The notes below the pieces were generated by a model, which ran no database searches, was not told the origin of the DNA, and saw nothing but the letters and a program-made list of their open reading frames with translations. From the NCBI GenBank assembly GCA_947568835.1, contig OX387605.1, forward strand, positions 10,544,418-10,608,417: a DNA stretch of 64,000 nt. Direction: 5' to 3'. A program made the translations under genes and the position numbers. Each line of letters opens with the position of its first letter. Position 1 is the stretch's first letter. The DNA comes from Protonemura montana (lineage: Eukaryota > Arthropoda > Insecta > Plecoptera > Nemouridae). This document shows, one piece after another, positions 26,066 through 38,531 of this stretch.

Positions 26066-27107
26066 TCTAGGTGCTAACTTATAAGAGCTGAGAAAAGATG
26101 GGAAAAATCAAATGGAATCGTATTGAATCTTATTTTAAAACACAAGTACACTTATCTGCGCTGTAGGTGTACCTGTTAGCATGATTAACTTTTATCTTAT
26201 CAGTTTTTCATTACTTATCTTCCAAACTATTCCAGTATGTTTGTTCGGCGACTTCTGTCGATTGAAACTAGCAGGCAACTGTTGTCGACAACTACGAAAA
26301 CTTACTTCGGGCATCAATACAACTTTCTAGACATCTTTATGCGATTAAACGAGTTTTATACTTTAAAATGCATGATCTGGTTAAAGTTCAAACGTTACGT
26401 TTTCATGCTCCAAAAAACATACCGGCCCAGCGCTGCTTGTTTGGAAAATACTTTTATTGTAAAGCGTTCTAATAAATTTTCATATAAGTCGTGCATAAAT
26501 AATCAAGCTGCTATCTAGCGCGAAAAGCTTTTCCGATGAATTTCCAAACTATTTCCCATAGAAGAAAATACCTTCTCAGCAATGCTTACTTTATTGCGCA
26601 GCACCAGTTCTGTTCAGTTAACTTTACAACAAGCGTAGATTTAAATCTTAAGCAATAGTCCAGCTGCTAAGAAATTAAAAAACAAAACTACACCCCATAC
26701 CAATTGACTTAATCAAAATATCAATGAATCGTTTTCAAAATTTTGGTGTGCGTTTAAGAGAAGTTATGAAGTTTAGATTCCGTCCGACTTCTTCACCTGA
26801 AATATAGTTCCTCATGTGTAGCCTCATGTGTGCTCATAAACTGTGAGTGCGACATTCGAGTAGGTGTAGGTTCAAACACAGAATAATCTAATTTGCTTTC
26901 GAAATGCCAAGTGCTTATTAAACGACAGGTGTTAAATGCGCCATATTAGAAATTTGAAACTAACGCTAATTCTAATTTCACGCCATTCCATCCGAAGCCT
27001 CTTCACCTTTGCACGATTCCTTCTCATGTTGCTAAGCTCAACAACACATAACATATAATTATAATATGTATTCACTCAGGTTTAAATTATGAATATGGTT
27101 AATTGGC

Positions 27108-27590
27108 AAGGCATTGTATTAGTATGAACACTGAACGACATTTGTTTTTATTTATTTTCTCTCAAAGAACATAAATATATGTAATGCGGTGTCATGGCGG
27201 CTGTCATGGTGTCATGGTGTCATGGCGGCATCAATTTTTGAGAGGTAAGTAGTGTTCTTTGTATCAAAATACCCCGCGCATTGCAAGCGTTTGCAATTTA
27301 AATCAGATTTCGCACATTTAAAACGCATCCAACTTTAAATTGGAGTTACTAGAGTTTGACAGGAGGTGGTATAGCGTCCCTAGAATCAGAGTGACTATGA
27401 GTATTCACAGACTCTTGGTTCTACACCTTGGAGATCCGTAATTATCATCAAATGCACTAAAATACTCTCAAAAATCCCATTTCCAAGTACCTCAATTGGT
27501 TAGGGCAACGCCCGCGACAGGTGGAGATTAGGGTCCGATTCCCCGTTTGGGCATCACTTTTTGAGAGGTTATTAGTGTTCTTAATGATAA
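27108..27590 (+). repeat. Composite tRNA-like repeat (copy R3), with a partial tandem copy
   Basis: A full unit starts near 27267 with CCCCGCGCATTGCAAGCG and ends near 27590, with its tRNA-like cassette at 27481-27552. Directly upstream (27228-27270) is the 3' end of another unit (GCATCAATTTTTGAGAGG), and a relic of the opposite end lies near 27112-27140, so the copy is partly tandem. The interval between holds the GTCATGG minisatellite. The cassette is more diverged than the others, with GGTCCGATTCC in the B-box position. Confidence 0.8.
27183..27230 (+). repeat. GTCATGG minisatellite
   Basis: About four copies of GTCATGG(T/C)G are arranged head to tail inside the partial copy of composite repeat R3. 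Confidence 0.75.
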
Positions 27591-29020
27591 AATATCACAC
27601 AAGTTCGTCAATACAACGTCACTAGATCACAAAAGAGCGCCAATAAAACTTGAAAGTTACAATTGCACAAGAATTCGTCAAAAAACATAAACAATGCAAA
27701 ACAAAACACAAGAATATGTGTTTAGAATATATATAACCTTCTGAACAGTACGTTCCCATCCGGGATGAGAACCCCGGCTTTGGGTGATACATTCAATATA
27801 ATTTCCCTGCAGGAAAACTTATAACCAGGGAATATAAGCATGTTTTTTTAACATTTCCTGAAATTAAAATTTGTTACGGCCGATTTTACAAGTGAAAAGA
27901 GTCCACCGGATGAAGTTTGAATAGTCTGGATGCTATGAAAACCCATTCCAGGATCGAAAATTCCATTGGGAATCGTCAAAAATTGGAAATATCCTTTTTT
28001 AAGTGGGTCGCCATCGCGGGGTAATCTCATGAAAAGTATGCATGAATTTCATTGGCGTAAATGAGACCTGTATCAATGAATAAGTACGCTAAATGAGCGA
28101 TTTTTTTGGTTAAGCTCAGTCGCGTTCGTATTTGATCCATAACCTACAAAATAAAAGAAAAATAAACACATCGTCGGGTTCTACGTAAAGCAATCAAATC
28201 GATATGAGAGACAGATGATGACAGAAAGTCTCGCATTTAGTCAACGTCCGCTTGAAATGCAATAAGCTTCACAGTAGAAGGACCACGCTGGGATTTCTAA
28301 ACTCTCATCTGAATTTTGAAGAAAAAAAAACACCTGTAAATAACACCGCTCTACTCACTCGAAATATCTCATTTATAAATTGCATCACACCCATGGCCTC
28401 CGAGATCGAACGTGCAGGATGCACCCAATAGCTGTTTGAATAAAACCGTAAAAAAAGTTAGAACGATATAGCTTTAAAGCAGTTGATGTGTCCCGATTCC
28501 CGGAGTCGGGATTGTTAGAGCATAATACTTCTGGATGTGGCTAGCTAGAGCGCATTACATCAGCTTCATGGCAATCCGGGTTCCCCAGGGATGAAACTGT
28601 TTGCTATCTATGTCTGTGTCTGCAATGCCAACGCAAAGCTATGCCACAATTTGGAATGTTCTGTCTTAAAATGCATACCAATAAACCAAGTTTGGTCGAC
28701 TTTGTAAACTGTAATAAACGTTATGGAGACGCTTTCAGTTAAATTTGCATAAAGACACAGCCGTTTAAAATTATTACGTATCGCATAGAACCAAGGAGAC
28801 AATAAAGAGGAGGATCACATGACTAATTCTAAGAAGCATTTCAAAACAATGTCCCGCTCAGTGAGAGCACACAATGTTTAACGATATAAGATAATGTTGT
28901 TTTGATCATTTTCCGCTATGAGTAGTTTTGTTGGAACTGCTGTAATACCACCAACTTGATATTATGATGTTGAAAGTTGGTTTAGAAATATATTGACTGC
29001 CCCTTGTAACTGTGACCATG

Positions 29021-29423
29021 CGTCGGTTTGGCTTGTTAGAAACACCGGTTCTCGTGAGATCACCGACGTTAAGCAACACAGCGCTGGGTTAGGTATTGAA
29101 AGGGTGACCATCATGCACTTGACCATAGTTCTAATCGGGAGAGATGTTGAAGGGATGAAAGTTAGTAAAGCGTCTTAATTCGCCTTATTTATCAACCTCA
29201 AGACAGGTGGATTTGTGGAGGAATCCTATTGTTCGCGTTGTACCGCCCTTCGGAAGGAACGTTAAACCAGTTACCCTTTAGTGCTCTTCGACAGGCGTGC
29301 ACCAAGTTTCTCTTCCTCCCTTTCATGCTGTTTAAGATACATCATCACCACCCTTAACATCACCAGCGCAATAAATATCTAGCCCGTTGTGAAAATAGTG
29401 CGTCGTTAAACACTACAAACCAA
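29021..29423 (+). repeat. 5S rRNA-derived SINE (SINE3 type), older copy A
   Basis: Bases 29041-29110 match animal 5S rRNA across its internal promoter: AACACCGGTTCTCGTGAGAT, then CACCGACGTTAAGCAACA and AGGGTGACCA, corresponding to the A box, intermediate element and C box. The rest is a non-5S body containing CCCTTCGGAAGGAACGTTAA, and the end reads GCGTCGTTAAACACTACAAA. It differs from the other three copies at many positions, so it is older. Small open frames across it are shared only because the repeats are related. Confidence 0.85.
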
Positions 29424-32400
29424 TTTATACATTTTAAGAAAATACCGTTCTGGTTCAACATTAACAAAAAAACACTATTTCCACCACGTTGAAAAGTTCA
29501 AGATGTTAATTAATAAGGCTATATATAGGTACCGGCATGGAACCGGAAATCTCAAGTCGTTTTATCATTTCTTAAAGACTTAAAAAAAAAAAACTTGAAG
29601 TATAATTTTGCGCAGATATGCGAATGGACCCCGTAGAAAATCAGCTTCAGGTTTTAGCATCCAACCGAGCCATTTCCAGAGGTTTCAGGGTTGAAGAATT
29701 CTCGATTCCGTCTCGGAACGAGCAAAAGAGATAGATTGTAATCCTCTTATTACAGAATTTGGGTGCTTCGACCCGTCATTAAGGACTAATCAAAATTTCT
29801 CACCGGAATAATTTAATCCTGGCCTCGGCCATACGCTATGGTCGTCGTGGTCCTACAGCTGAAAAGAAATGATTCTTTAAAAAAAAATCTTGATTAAATT
29901 CAAGAAAACGAAGATACCAGTATAAATTTCATTTAATTGGCCTCTCAATGCTCATGGCGTTTTATTTCTGTCTTTTCGACTTAATTTATTGTTTTTTAAT
30001 TATTTCATTCCCGTTTTCATGGTCCTCTTTATTACACAAGAAATACGCAGTTTTGGGTGCAAACTAACATAGCCCAAAGAACTATGCAATAATTAGTTGC
30101 ATAGTTTTGATTGACCTAGAAACCCAACTGAATATGGTGCATATTAAGTGAGACATCATGCACATTCTCAGTAAGAGAATTAACTAAATCAAAGCAATCT
30201 ATGCAATTCCGATTTTGCCATTATGCCTATTGGAAACAAATTCATCCAAAATAGCTTTAAAATCGGTGCCTCTAATAGAACTATAGTTCTATTTAGACTT
30301 TAGTTATAAACTTTTCATTGACCTGGCAACGCAATTATTTACTGTGCAATTACATATCTATGTACTGCATCTGTATACCAATCAGAGCAAATAAAAGGTT
30401 GATGCATTTGATTGCTATCTCTGTAAAACTGCCAAGGGTCGCGAACTCTTTTGACTCACAAGCTAATTAAAATCATAGTAATCGTGTACGAATGATACGC
30501 ATTTAACTACGCGGATAATTTCCTTTGGCAGATGGAAGAATTTATTACCTCACCTGTCTCTGGCGTGGATAGGTGTAGTATTAATTCCACCATTGAGTTA
30601 AACAGCTCGTGATGGGTATTAGTACCTACACATCATGTAAAACTCGCTTGAGCTCACACATGTGCACATTATAAACGAGTTTGTAACTGAAACATTTCAA
30701 GCATGTCATTCTGAAGAGCGATAGAGTCGTGTTAAAAATTAAGCTCTTCGTTCAAGCGTGAAAGTGTCGTGTTATCTGGACAACTTTAAACTCAAATAAG
30801 GGAGAAAATGTTTGCAGGTGATAAATAAAACAACGCGTGGTTTTTAGCCCTATCTGATTAAAAAATTGCAAAGAGTTTTTGATCGAAAGATTACACTAAC
30901 TTCCCGTTCAAACAGTAAAATATTAAAATTCAAGTGTTTGTGTTCCATAACCCGATTCATTGACATTGAAAGATGTCATTGTGGGAAAGCGCCTCCTTCT
31001 AGAAGCAATCGATAGGCCACGAAGAATCAACGTTATCCACATGCCGCTACTTCGGACATGGACTTCCATCTGTTGATGAAACTGAGCTACACAGCTCGAT
31101 AATTGTGCAAAGCGCAACTTCGTCCTTTGATTGCCTTATTAAAAGCGTTCCTTTTTAATGACATTTCAATGAACTTTTGCTCAAAGGTGTAACATCGTTT
31201 AGAATTGCTTTTATGCGCCCCGGAAAACACTAAAGAAACTCATGAAACCATTTCACATTGAAAGGTCCACTAGGTATAAGTGAATTTTTTCTTTATTAGC
31301 ATTCTATGGGAATTTTGCTCGATGTTTCCAGTTTAACAAAGAGCTTTCCATGGTTATATAGGCGAGACGCCATGCAAGCATTGACTGGTGCTGCGACCAA
31401 TTTTCTCCTATCAACTCGCTAAGAAAAGGAGCGTGGCCTAATGCAGTTTTATATTAATATTCTCTCATGCAATCCTGTTCGAGGCGCCACGCAAAAAGGA
31501 AAAATATCTATGCTCTTTTTATCACGCCGTAAAATAAGATCTTCTTACGCCACCGAGATTTAAACCTCATGTAAGTTTCCATATGGATACATTTTGAAGG
31601 GATTCCAGCAGATTTTAAAAGGGCCGAAGAAGCGATCGTGATCTGCAGTGCAGCGCTGAGACCCTACTCAGACGACTCGTGCGGGTTACACGGGCTGGCT
31701 GCAGGACAAAGATGGCAAAGGTAGCACTCCGTAAAGCTTCTAAGACGATTTTTCGAAGAACATAATATCGTGATCTGGCAAGTCTCAACGGCAGCACAAT
31801 GAAAACGAAGGAGGCAGGAATGGCGAAAGCGTGAAAAGAACTCAATTTAGGAGGCTGTATGCAGTAAGGTATGACCAAATTTGAGAGAATGACAGGACTG
31901 TGAGTAAGCATTGCTAGTTCATTTTTACTCTCTTTTGTGCTAAAACTTCATGTTATTTTTATTATAGCTTGATTATGAGTTCCACTGTGCTTCCTAATTT
32001 GAATCGTACTTGATATTTTCAGTGAGTAGTTGATTTCATTATGTCTCTGACAGAGACGTTCCTTAGCACCATAAATAAATATCTATAACGAACAGGTTAA
32101 GGTTGAATGTCATTGAAATTTGAAACGATGTTAACATAATTTTAATACCAAGTCTTTTAATTGCTATAACACACTTTTCAAATTTGAAGATAAGTCAGAC
32201 TGAACGGTACAACGCGACATTTCTCATAAAAACCAAGCATGATTGTAAAGCCAGTATGTCAAGCAAATATTTGAATTTAATTTGAAGAATTCAACACTGT
32301 TCGAACGACGAATACATCTTGTTCTGTCGTTAAACAGTGCAGGTAATTTAACGAGTCGTCGATTGGTCTTCAGTCTGGCGAGACGTGGGAGCGCCGCGCC

Positions 32401-35400
32401 GAACCAGATGAGGGCCATGAGCCGGATGACGACCTGAGATAGGCTGCTAGGAAAATCACTGAATGGAAGTCCCATGCAGCTAGAGAAAGAAACGGTGTTT
32501 ACTCCCACTTTTACACCCCCATCTCCGGCAAACGGGGTGTAACGAAGCGTCTGAGGGAGAATGATGGCAGAAAAAAAGTAAAAACCACGAACGAGTGGCC
32601 CGTGTGGGGGAAGGGGGTAGTTCTGGTATAAAGAGACGCGGAGGGACGTTGACGATTTATAATAAAGTAGTTATAAAGAGGGAGAGTCTGAAGCGAAAGA
32701 GCAAAGGTTGCTGGATGGTACCTACATGCAACGGAAATATCTCAAGAAAGTTTTCGGCCTTCACTTCGACGGAAAGGTTATCACGTTAAATGTCTTTTCG
32801 AAAGTGAGGAAAAAGTACAAGAGAAATTAGAAAAATGCTCAGATTTTTTTTTCCGGTCAAAGGACTTGGTCAATTTTTTTGCCAGAGTAATTTTATGAGG
32901 CATCAAGTTGATTGCTCTGAATTAGGTCGGACATTTATTTTGACATACCCTTTTTTTTAATTTTTTATGCATCATTTAAACCTAAATGTGAACGAATTTG
33001 GTGGTGCAAACAACACTTTCATATATTTTAGTAGTTATTCTAGATCCAAGGCACACTACCGTATAAACCTTTTCTACTCATATTTAGACAATCTTACAGC
33101 GCTTTTCTTCCTTTGGTGGAAAATATCTTTCTACATAAGAACGGGCAAATTTCTTTGTGGCTTAAAGTAAGAAGGTTTTCCCATTTCCCGACCATTTCCT
33201 GCGGCCACGTCCATTAAAACGAATTCTCGGGCTAAAAACTGATTAAAAAACAATGACGAGAGGAATTAAAAAGAAACATTCACGGAGAGAGAAAATCTAT
33301 TCGCGCTTTCGAGTTGTATAAATTGCGTTCGAAACCAAAGTGCATGCAATATTACCTCAGTAGGTGCTCGCAAAAAGTATAAAAAGTATTGGATTTTATT
33401 ATTTTAACAAAATCTATGTACTACTGCTATCTCTTTAAATTCCTATTTGAATTTCATCAAAGTTTTCATTTGCCGTATCATAATATTATATCTATAGTGA
33501 GTTGTTCCTGCTGTCTCTCTCATTCTCTTTCCACTCTTCTCAGGCATTACTCGACTCCCTTCCTTATTGTATATTCGCTCAATATTATACACTTATTTGA
33601 TATTGCCTCCTCTGCAGCCACTGCGCTCTTCAACACGCAGCTGAAGGCAAACGCGGCGGATAGCGAGCGGCAAGCAGAAAAGCAGAAAGCATCACCCAAT
33701 GAATGTCTCATCTTCAAATTGTCGCTTCTACTTTTCATCACGTTCATTTACAAAATGAGAGTAAAGGAATATTCAAGACAATTGCATTAAAAGGCATTAG
33801 CAAAGACGCTAACACAAGCAGCGAAGTTGATATATGAAAAGTAATAATACCCTCTACCTTCGTTACTGCCTTGCTAAGTAGGATGCCGTTTCACTCAAAC
33901 AACAGCCAAACAAACGTCGGAATTCATTTCAAACCTTGCTAGACGATTTTGCATCACTTATAATTATTAAATGAGATAGGCTGCATGTAATTGTGTTTGC
34001 TTTTAATTCTTTTTAAGTAATATCACCGTATACTGTTTACCCAGCAAGCATGACTCCTTGGTGTATGCTTAAGACATACGCTGTTTGATGACGATCTTGT
34101 ATACTTTCCGAACGGGACAAAAATACGGAATCCTTTGAAATAAGTTTGATGCAGTCAATGCTGTGCCTAATTATGCTTCCTTTCCCTCACGCCGAGCTTA
34201 CTTGAGTGATAATGGGGTGCGTCATTAGCTCGAATTTTCCCGTTCGCGGTTTCTTTCAGAATAAAATTGCTTATTGCCCGTCGTATTGCTTTTAACTTGC
34301 CCGCAATTCAGACCGGCGCTCCTTGCCCGGCGGGCATGTGCGAAACATCTTCACAACTCGTTTGACGCATTATTCCCTGACTTGTTTAGATGGCAAAGTA
34401 AATACCATTTTCCACGATGCAACTTTTTCAGATTGCCAAGCATTTCGCGGCAACAGTTTAGCAACTCTAATGCACTTCTAATTGAAAAAGAAAACTGCCA
34501 ATTAGCGCAGAAAACTTGGACGTCCTAATTAGCTGTGTGAAGCTGGATGTGTAAGCTGAAATTGCATTTGTGGAATTAAATAAATTATTCTGGTATTCTC
34601 ATAGATGTAGGTATATATGACACAAGAACTTGTGCTACTAGAAGAACTGCCCACTAAACACACTTCTCTATGATCTCAGCCAATCAGATGCTTCTATTTT
34701 ATCTTAACCTGCGAGTTATTTAACTGGACCATATAAATAGAATGCAATGTCCATGACTAGACATTGTATAGGTTTTTTAAAAATAAATTCAAATCTGGTA
34801 TTTAAAAAATAAAACAAATAAAATGTTTTTCAGTTGATACTAATCATTTTCTTAATTAATAATAAGTTAATAATTGCTTGGTTACTATTTAAGTAATATG
34901 ATATTATTATTACTTATTAATATTAATAATTATAGATTGCTTAATTAATATTAACTGATTGGCTAAATTAGTTGTGTTACCTAGCGTTCAAACCCCCAGT
35001 TAAATGTTGTTTTATTTTCAATACAGTATTTGGTAAAAAGCGATTGGGTAGTAATATTGTTAAAGAAAATTCAACGCAGATTCACGACATAGCTATTTTA
35101 AATTAGCATTAAAATACAATTTGTTGGTAATTAATATTTTAAGTTAGGTATTAAAACGCGGCTTCTCGGCATGCATCTCGGTTAACCATGCCTTCGTTGT
35201 CGCACCACCCTATCCAGAAACATATCCCGACTGTACCCGAGCTGCGCCCCGACTATACAGCTTCTGTAAGGTCTTTAATTAAATTTAAGCATAGCTAATG
35301 AAAAATGATCAATCCATAAAAGGACAATCTCCTACATTAAACCGTTATTAAGAGTTTCGAAAGTAAACCTTTTCTTCTGCGCAGCGTCGCTAAAGACAAG

Positions 35401-37365
35401 CAAGGCGCTAATTGTAATGTGTAAAGACAAGATGCCAAAATTCCTCACCATCCTCATTACCTCTTAAGTCCCCTCGCCTAGCGTTTATACCTCTTATCCA
35501 CTTATCTATTATTTATACCGCCATTCCCCTTGCTGTATTTATAACACCTTTCATGGCTCCTTGAAAATCTGCTTCCGCTTCGTGAATTAAAGTCGCTTTA
35601 TCCAGCTGTCCACTTGAATCAAAAGTTAGAAAGTGACCATCGACGAGGCGCCATGTCTTATCGACACTGGCGACACTGTCTTATCCGGTATAGAATACGC
35701 GTTAAGAATATTTGTTTGAAAAATGTATATAGAGCAATAAGCAAAAAAGAGAAATGTATGGGATCTGTGTTTTCTTCGGAAAACTTTGCTATGGCTGTGT
35801 AACTTCTTCAACAAATATGGATAAGGTCTCGGATATTTCAGCTTAAATCGTTGCTTTTTCTTTGCTGGCCATTCAAAGATATTTGGTTTATATCTGAAAA
35901 GTTTCCTTCTGTCGTTTATGATGAAAGTTGTGGTGAAACTATTTGTGGTGAAATTTTGCAATACTGGCGATGATTTTATATCTCTGGTACATTCACTAGA
36001 AAAAGTAGTTTGGCATTTAACTTTCTCACTTGCTTTGGGAGCAGATCTGTTTATTTGCGTGTCTAGAGTTGATACTATTGTGAATATAAACAGGGATCGA
36101 AATGAAAATATTAAAACAAGCTTTGTTTCGCTTTAATTTGGTTGAACAGAGTAGCAATTGGTTGACAGAAGGTAAATTAACTGAGATGTGCTGTGGTATT
36201 CATGTACAAGTTGGTTTTTCAATCCATTGAGAGTGTCCCGCAGAACAAAGTGAGTGGTTTCCTTCGGTTTTACAAATGAAACTTTTTACCCCTAGCACAG
36301 TTGAAAATTGGACGGTAAGTTGCGTACCACCCCAGACGATTAACAAAAGGAAAAAGAATACAAAATACAGAAGATTAACGCGTAATTCCTATTTACAACT
36401 TCAATTTTAGACTACTTAACCGCCTACTTGAGAACACGTCACGAGTTATATATTCAGGGCATTTAGCTAACAAGAGGTTGTTTAAAACTAGATGCTGTTT
36501 TCAATTTCTCTCTATCCTTTTAACTGTGTTTCTTCACTTTGCCATCTTATTTTAACTTTTTCAATGGTGCTTACATAAAATGCTTTTGTCTCTCCGCTCG
36601 ATACCATTCTCGTTAGTTTGAGTCAAAAAGCCCCTGGGGGGTGGCTCGGCGAAAAAAGATAATGGGATTTCTTTCATCTTAGTCTATACGTTACCTTCAG
36701 GACTGTCAACAGTGTTTTATGAAATTAAAATGCTTATTTAGATACACGCTACGCCATCGTCTTTAATAACAACCGAGACGCGATCTGCAGCTTAAACCCG
36801 GCGTGTGGAAATTGTGTTACTGGCAAAAGAAGTCTGCTCCCTCGCGGCGGTAACATGTCGGAGGCTCGCGGGCCACTCGGGGGGCGCGGAAAGCGTATCC
36901 AATTTTACAGACGACTTTTAAGAAATTTAGAGACCAAATCTCGAGTCAAACGTCGTACGGGGAACTTAGATATGATCAATGGTTTGATCAATATATTGTT
37001 TTGTATAATATTGTGCACCAGCCTGTGTTTTATGTGCACGGAAAGTTGAAAATGTATAAGTGTGCATCCTCAATGCTCTCAGTCAATTCAAACCCATCGT
37101 AGAACTACCACAGAACCCGGCACCTCCACCACAGTGCTCGACCGTGTTCACGCTGAAGTCCAATATTTACTACAAGCGAAACTTTTAAATGCGGTGATTT
37201 AATACCAATTTAAAGAATGAAAAAGTATTGAAATAAGATAATCTTCGCTTGAGATGAGGATATATTATAACATTTTAAGACGCAAAACAAATCAAATGTT
37301 CTGCAAAACTTGTACATGCGCTCAAAAAGTTTGCAAAACTCGCAAACGAAACCACGCCATTAGTT
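29424..37365. other. No confident gene
   Basis: Contains AT-rich low complexity at 34780-34980 and GC-richer patches at 32320-32560 and 36780-36960. The latter starts a 64-codon frame (ATG at 36855, MSEARGPLGGRGKRIQFYRR, with a hydrophobic end) that I cannot assign. The 133-codon frame at 33389-33790 lacks an ATG at its head and protein-like composition. Confidence 0.5.
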
Positions 37366-37788
37366 ATGAAACTCATTAGCATTTCCAATTTTCTCTATAA
37401 ATCCCTTCGGCTAAATTTAATCATAATTCTCCTCCAATTGGTGTGCTCGCCCAGCGCATCAGTGCAAGTGCGGAGGATAGGAGAAAAAAGTGTACAGCTA
37501 AAAGTTGCATCTATTTACACCATGTATACGACTAGGTCGTCGTTACCGCACGAGTAGTTGTCTCCTGGTATATACTGTACAGAGCTTGCTGTCTGTACTA
37601 CTGTCATTACATTCTATATTCTGGTTCTGCATCATGCAGCAGCGGATCATGCTGCTGCGGGCATCATGCCGAGATTGCAACCCACCAATGAATCAATATC
37701 ACCTCCACCGACAAATATATCGTTTCCATCACAATTTGGATTCAGACCAGACAGATCGTATATAAACCCAACTGGAGGCAAAGTGTAA
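37366..37788 (+). CDS. Possible secreted-peptide frame interrupted by one TAG
   Basis: An ATG at 37366 opens 63 codons with a hydrophobic segment (LNLIIILLQLVCSPSAS, residues about 16-32) that resembles a signal peptide, and stops with TAG at 37555. The same frame then stays open for another 76 codons to 37788. This second part carries another hydrophobic stretch (VCTTVITFYILVLHHAAA) and a Pro/Ser/Asn-rich tail ending RSYINPTGGKV. The tail uses varied third positions, as coding sequence does. Either two unrelated chance frames abut, an intron spans the stop, or this is a broken or read-through gene. No family is recognised. Confidence 0.25.
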
Positions 37789-38156
37789 ATCAATCATGTT
37801 GATGCAATAAGGGGTAGATCAAAGGGCAAAAGCAGCGGGATGCATAACCTTCTTGGACACTGTCCGTTGATACATTGATATAGTTTTGATAAAAAAAATA
37901 TGGTTTGCAGCGGTTTGTCGTATTGGTTAGAGCTATTGGTCGGTAAACCAGACACACGACCATGCATTGTGTGTACACTGTTGTAATGCTAATCACAGAT
38001 TACAGGTCCATAAAAATGCTTTATATTGTATGGAAATTCAAGTTTGGACCGAAGGTATAGAGAGAGAAAAATATGTGATCATAATGATAACAAAATATAA
38101 ACTCGTGCTCGAAATTAGGCTCAAAAATAATTTGAGCATGATTTGAGAACTTATTT

Positions 38157-38531
38157 TAATTGCAAACGCCTGCAATGCGCGGGGTATTTTCTTATTATGA
38201 ACAAGCTATAACCTTCTCAAAAATTGTTGCTAAATCAGATTTCGCACATTTAAAACGAATCCAACTTTAAATTGGAGTTACTCGAGTTTGACAGGTTGTG
38301 ACGTGGTATAGCGTCACTAGAATCAGAGTGACTGTGAGTATTCACAGCCTCTTAGTTCTTCTCATTGGAGTTTCGTCATTCGCATCAAATACACTAAAAT
38401 CGTCTCAAAAATCCAGTGTCCAAGTAGCTCAATAGGTTAGAGCAAAACCAGCGATAGATGGAGATCGGGGTTCGAGTCTTCGTTTGGGCATCAATTTTTG
38501 AGACGATAGTTATGTTCATAATAATAAAATG
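38157..38531 (+). repeat. Composite tRNA-like repeat (copy R4)
   Basis: This is the most compact copy: left end TTGCAAACGCCTGCAATGCG, then TTCTCAAAAATTGTTGC, then the shared body and a tRNA-like cassette at 38418-38489, ending with TTTTTGAGACG and AATAATAAAAT. The cassette keeps the B box GGTTCGAGTC. Inverted repeats at the two ends are evident. All four copies in the window have the tRNA-like cassette on the plus strand. Confidence 0.85.

Larger units (their letters stand above)
26066..29020. other. No gene seen outside composite repeat R3
   Basis: AT-rich. A 93-codon frame with an ATG at 26237-26518 is unrecognised and has no supporting context. Confidence 0.5.

Noticed and set aside
30060-30420. 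Possible ~230-bp direct duplication around TTGACCTAGAAACCCAA and TTGACCTGGCAACGCAA
   Set aside because: Similarity beyond the short anchors is too weak to call by eye.
33389-33790. 133-codon plus-strand frame
   Set aside because: It begins with TTG rather than ATG, is rich in Phe, Ser and Leu typical of AT-rich noncoding DNA, and has no motif.
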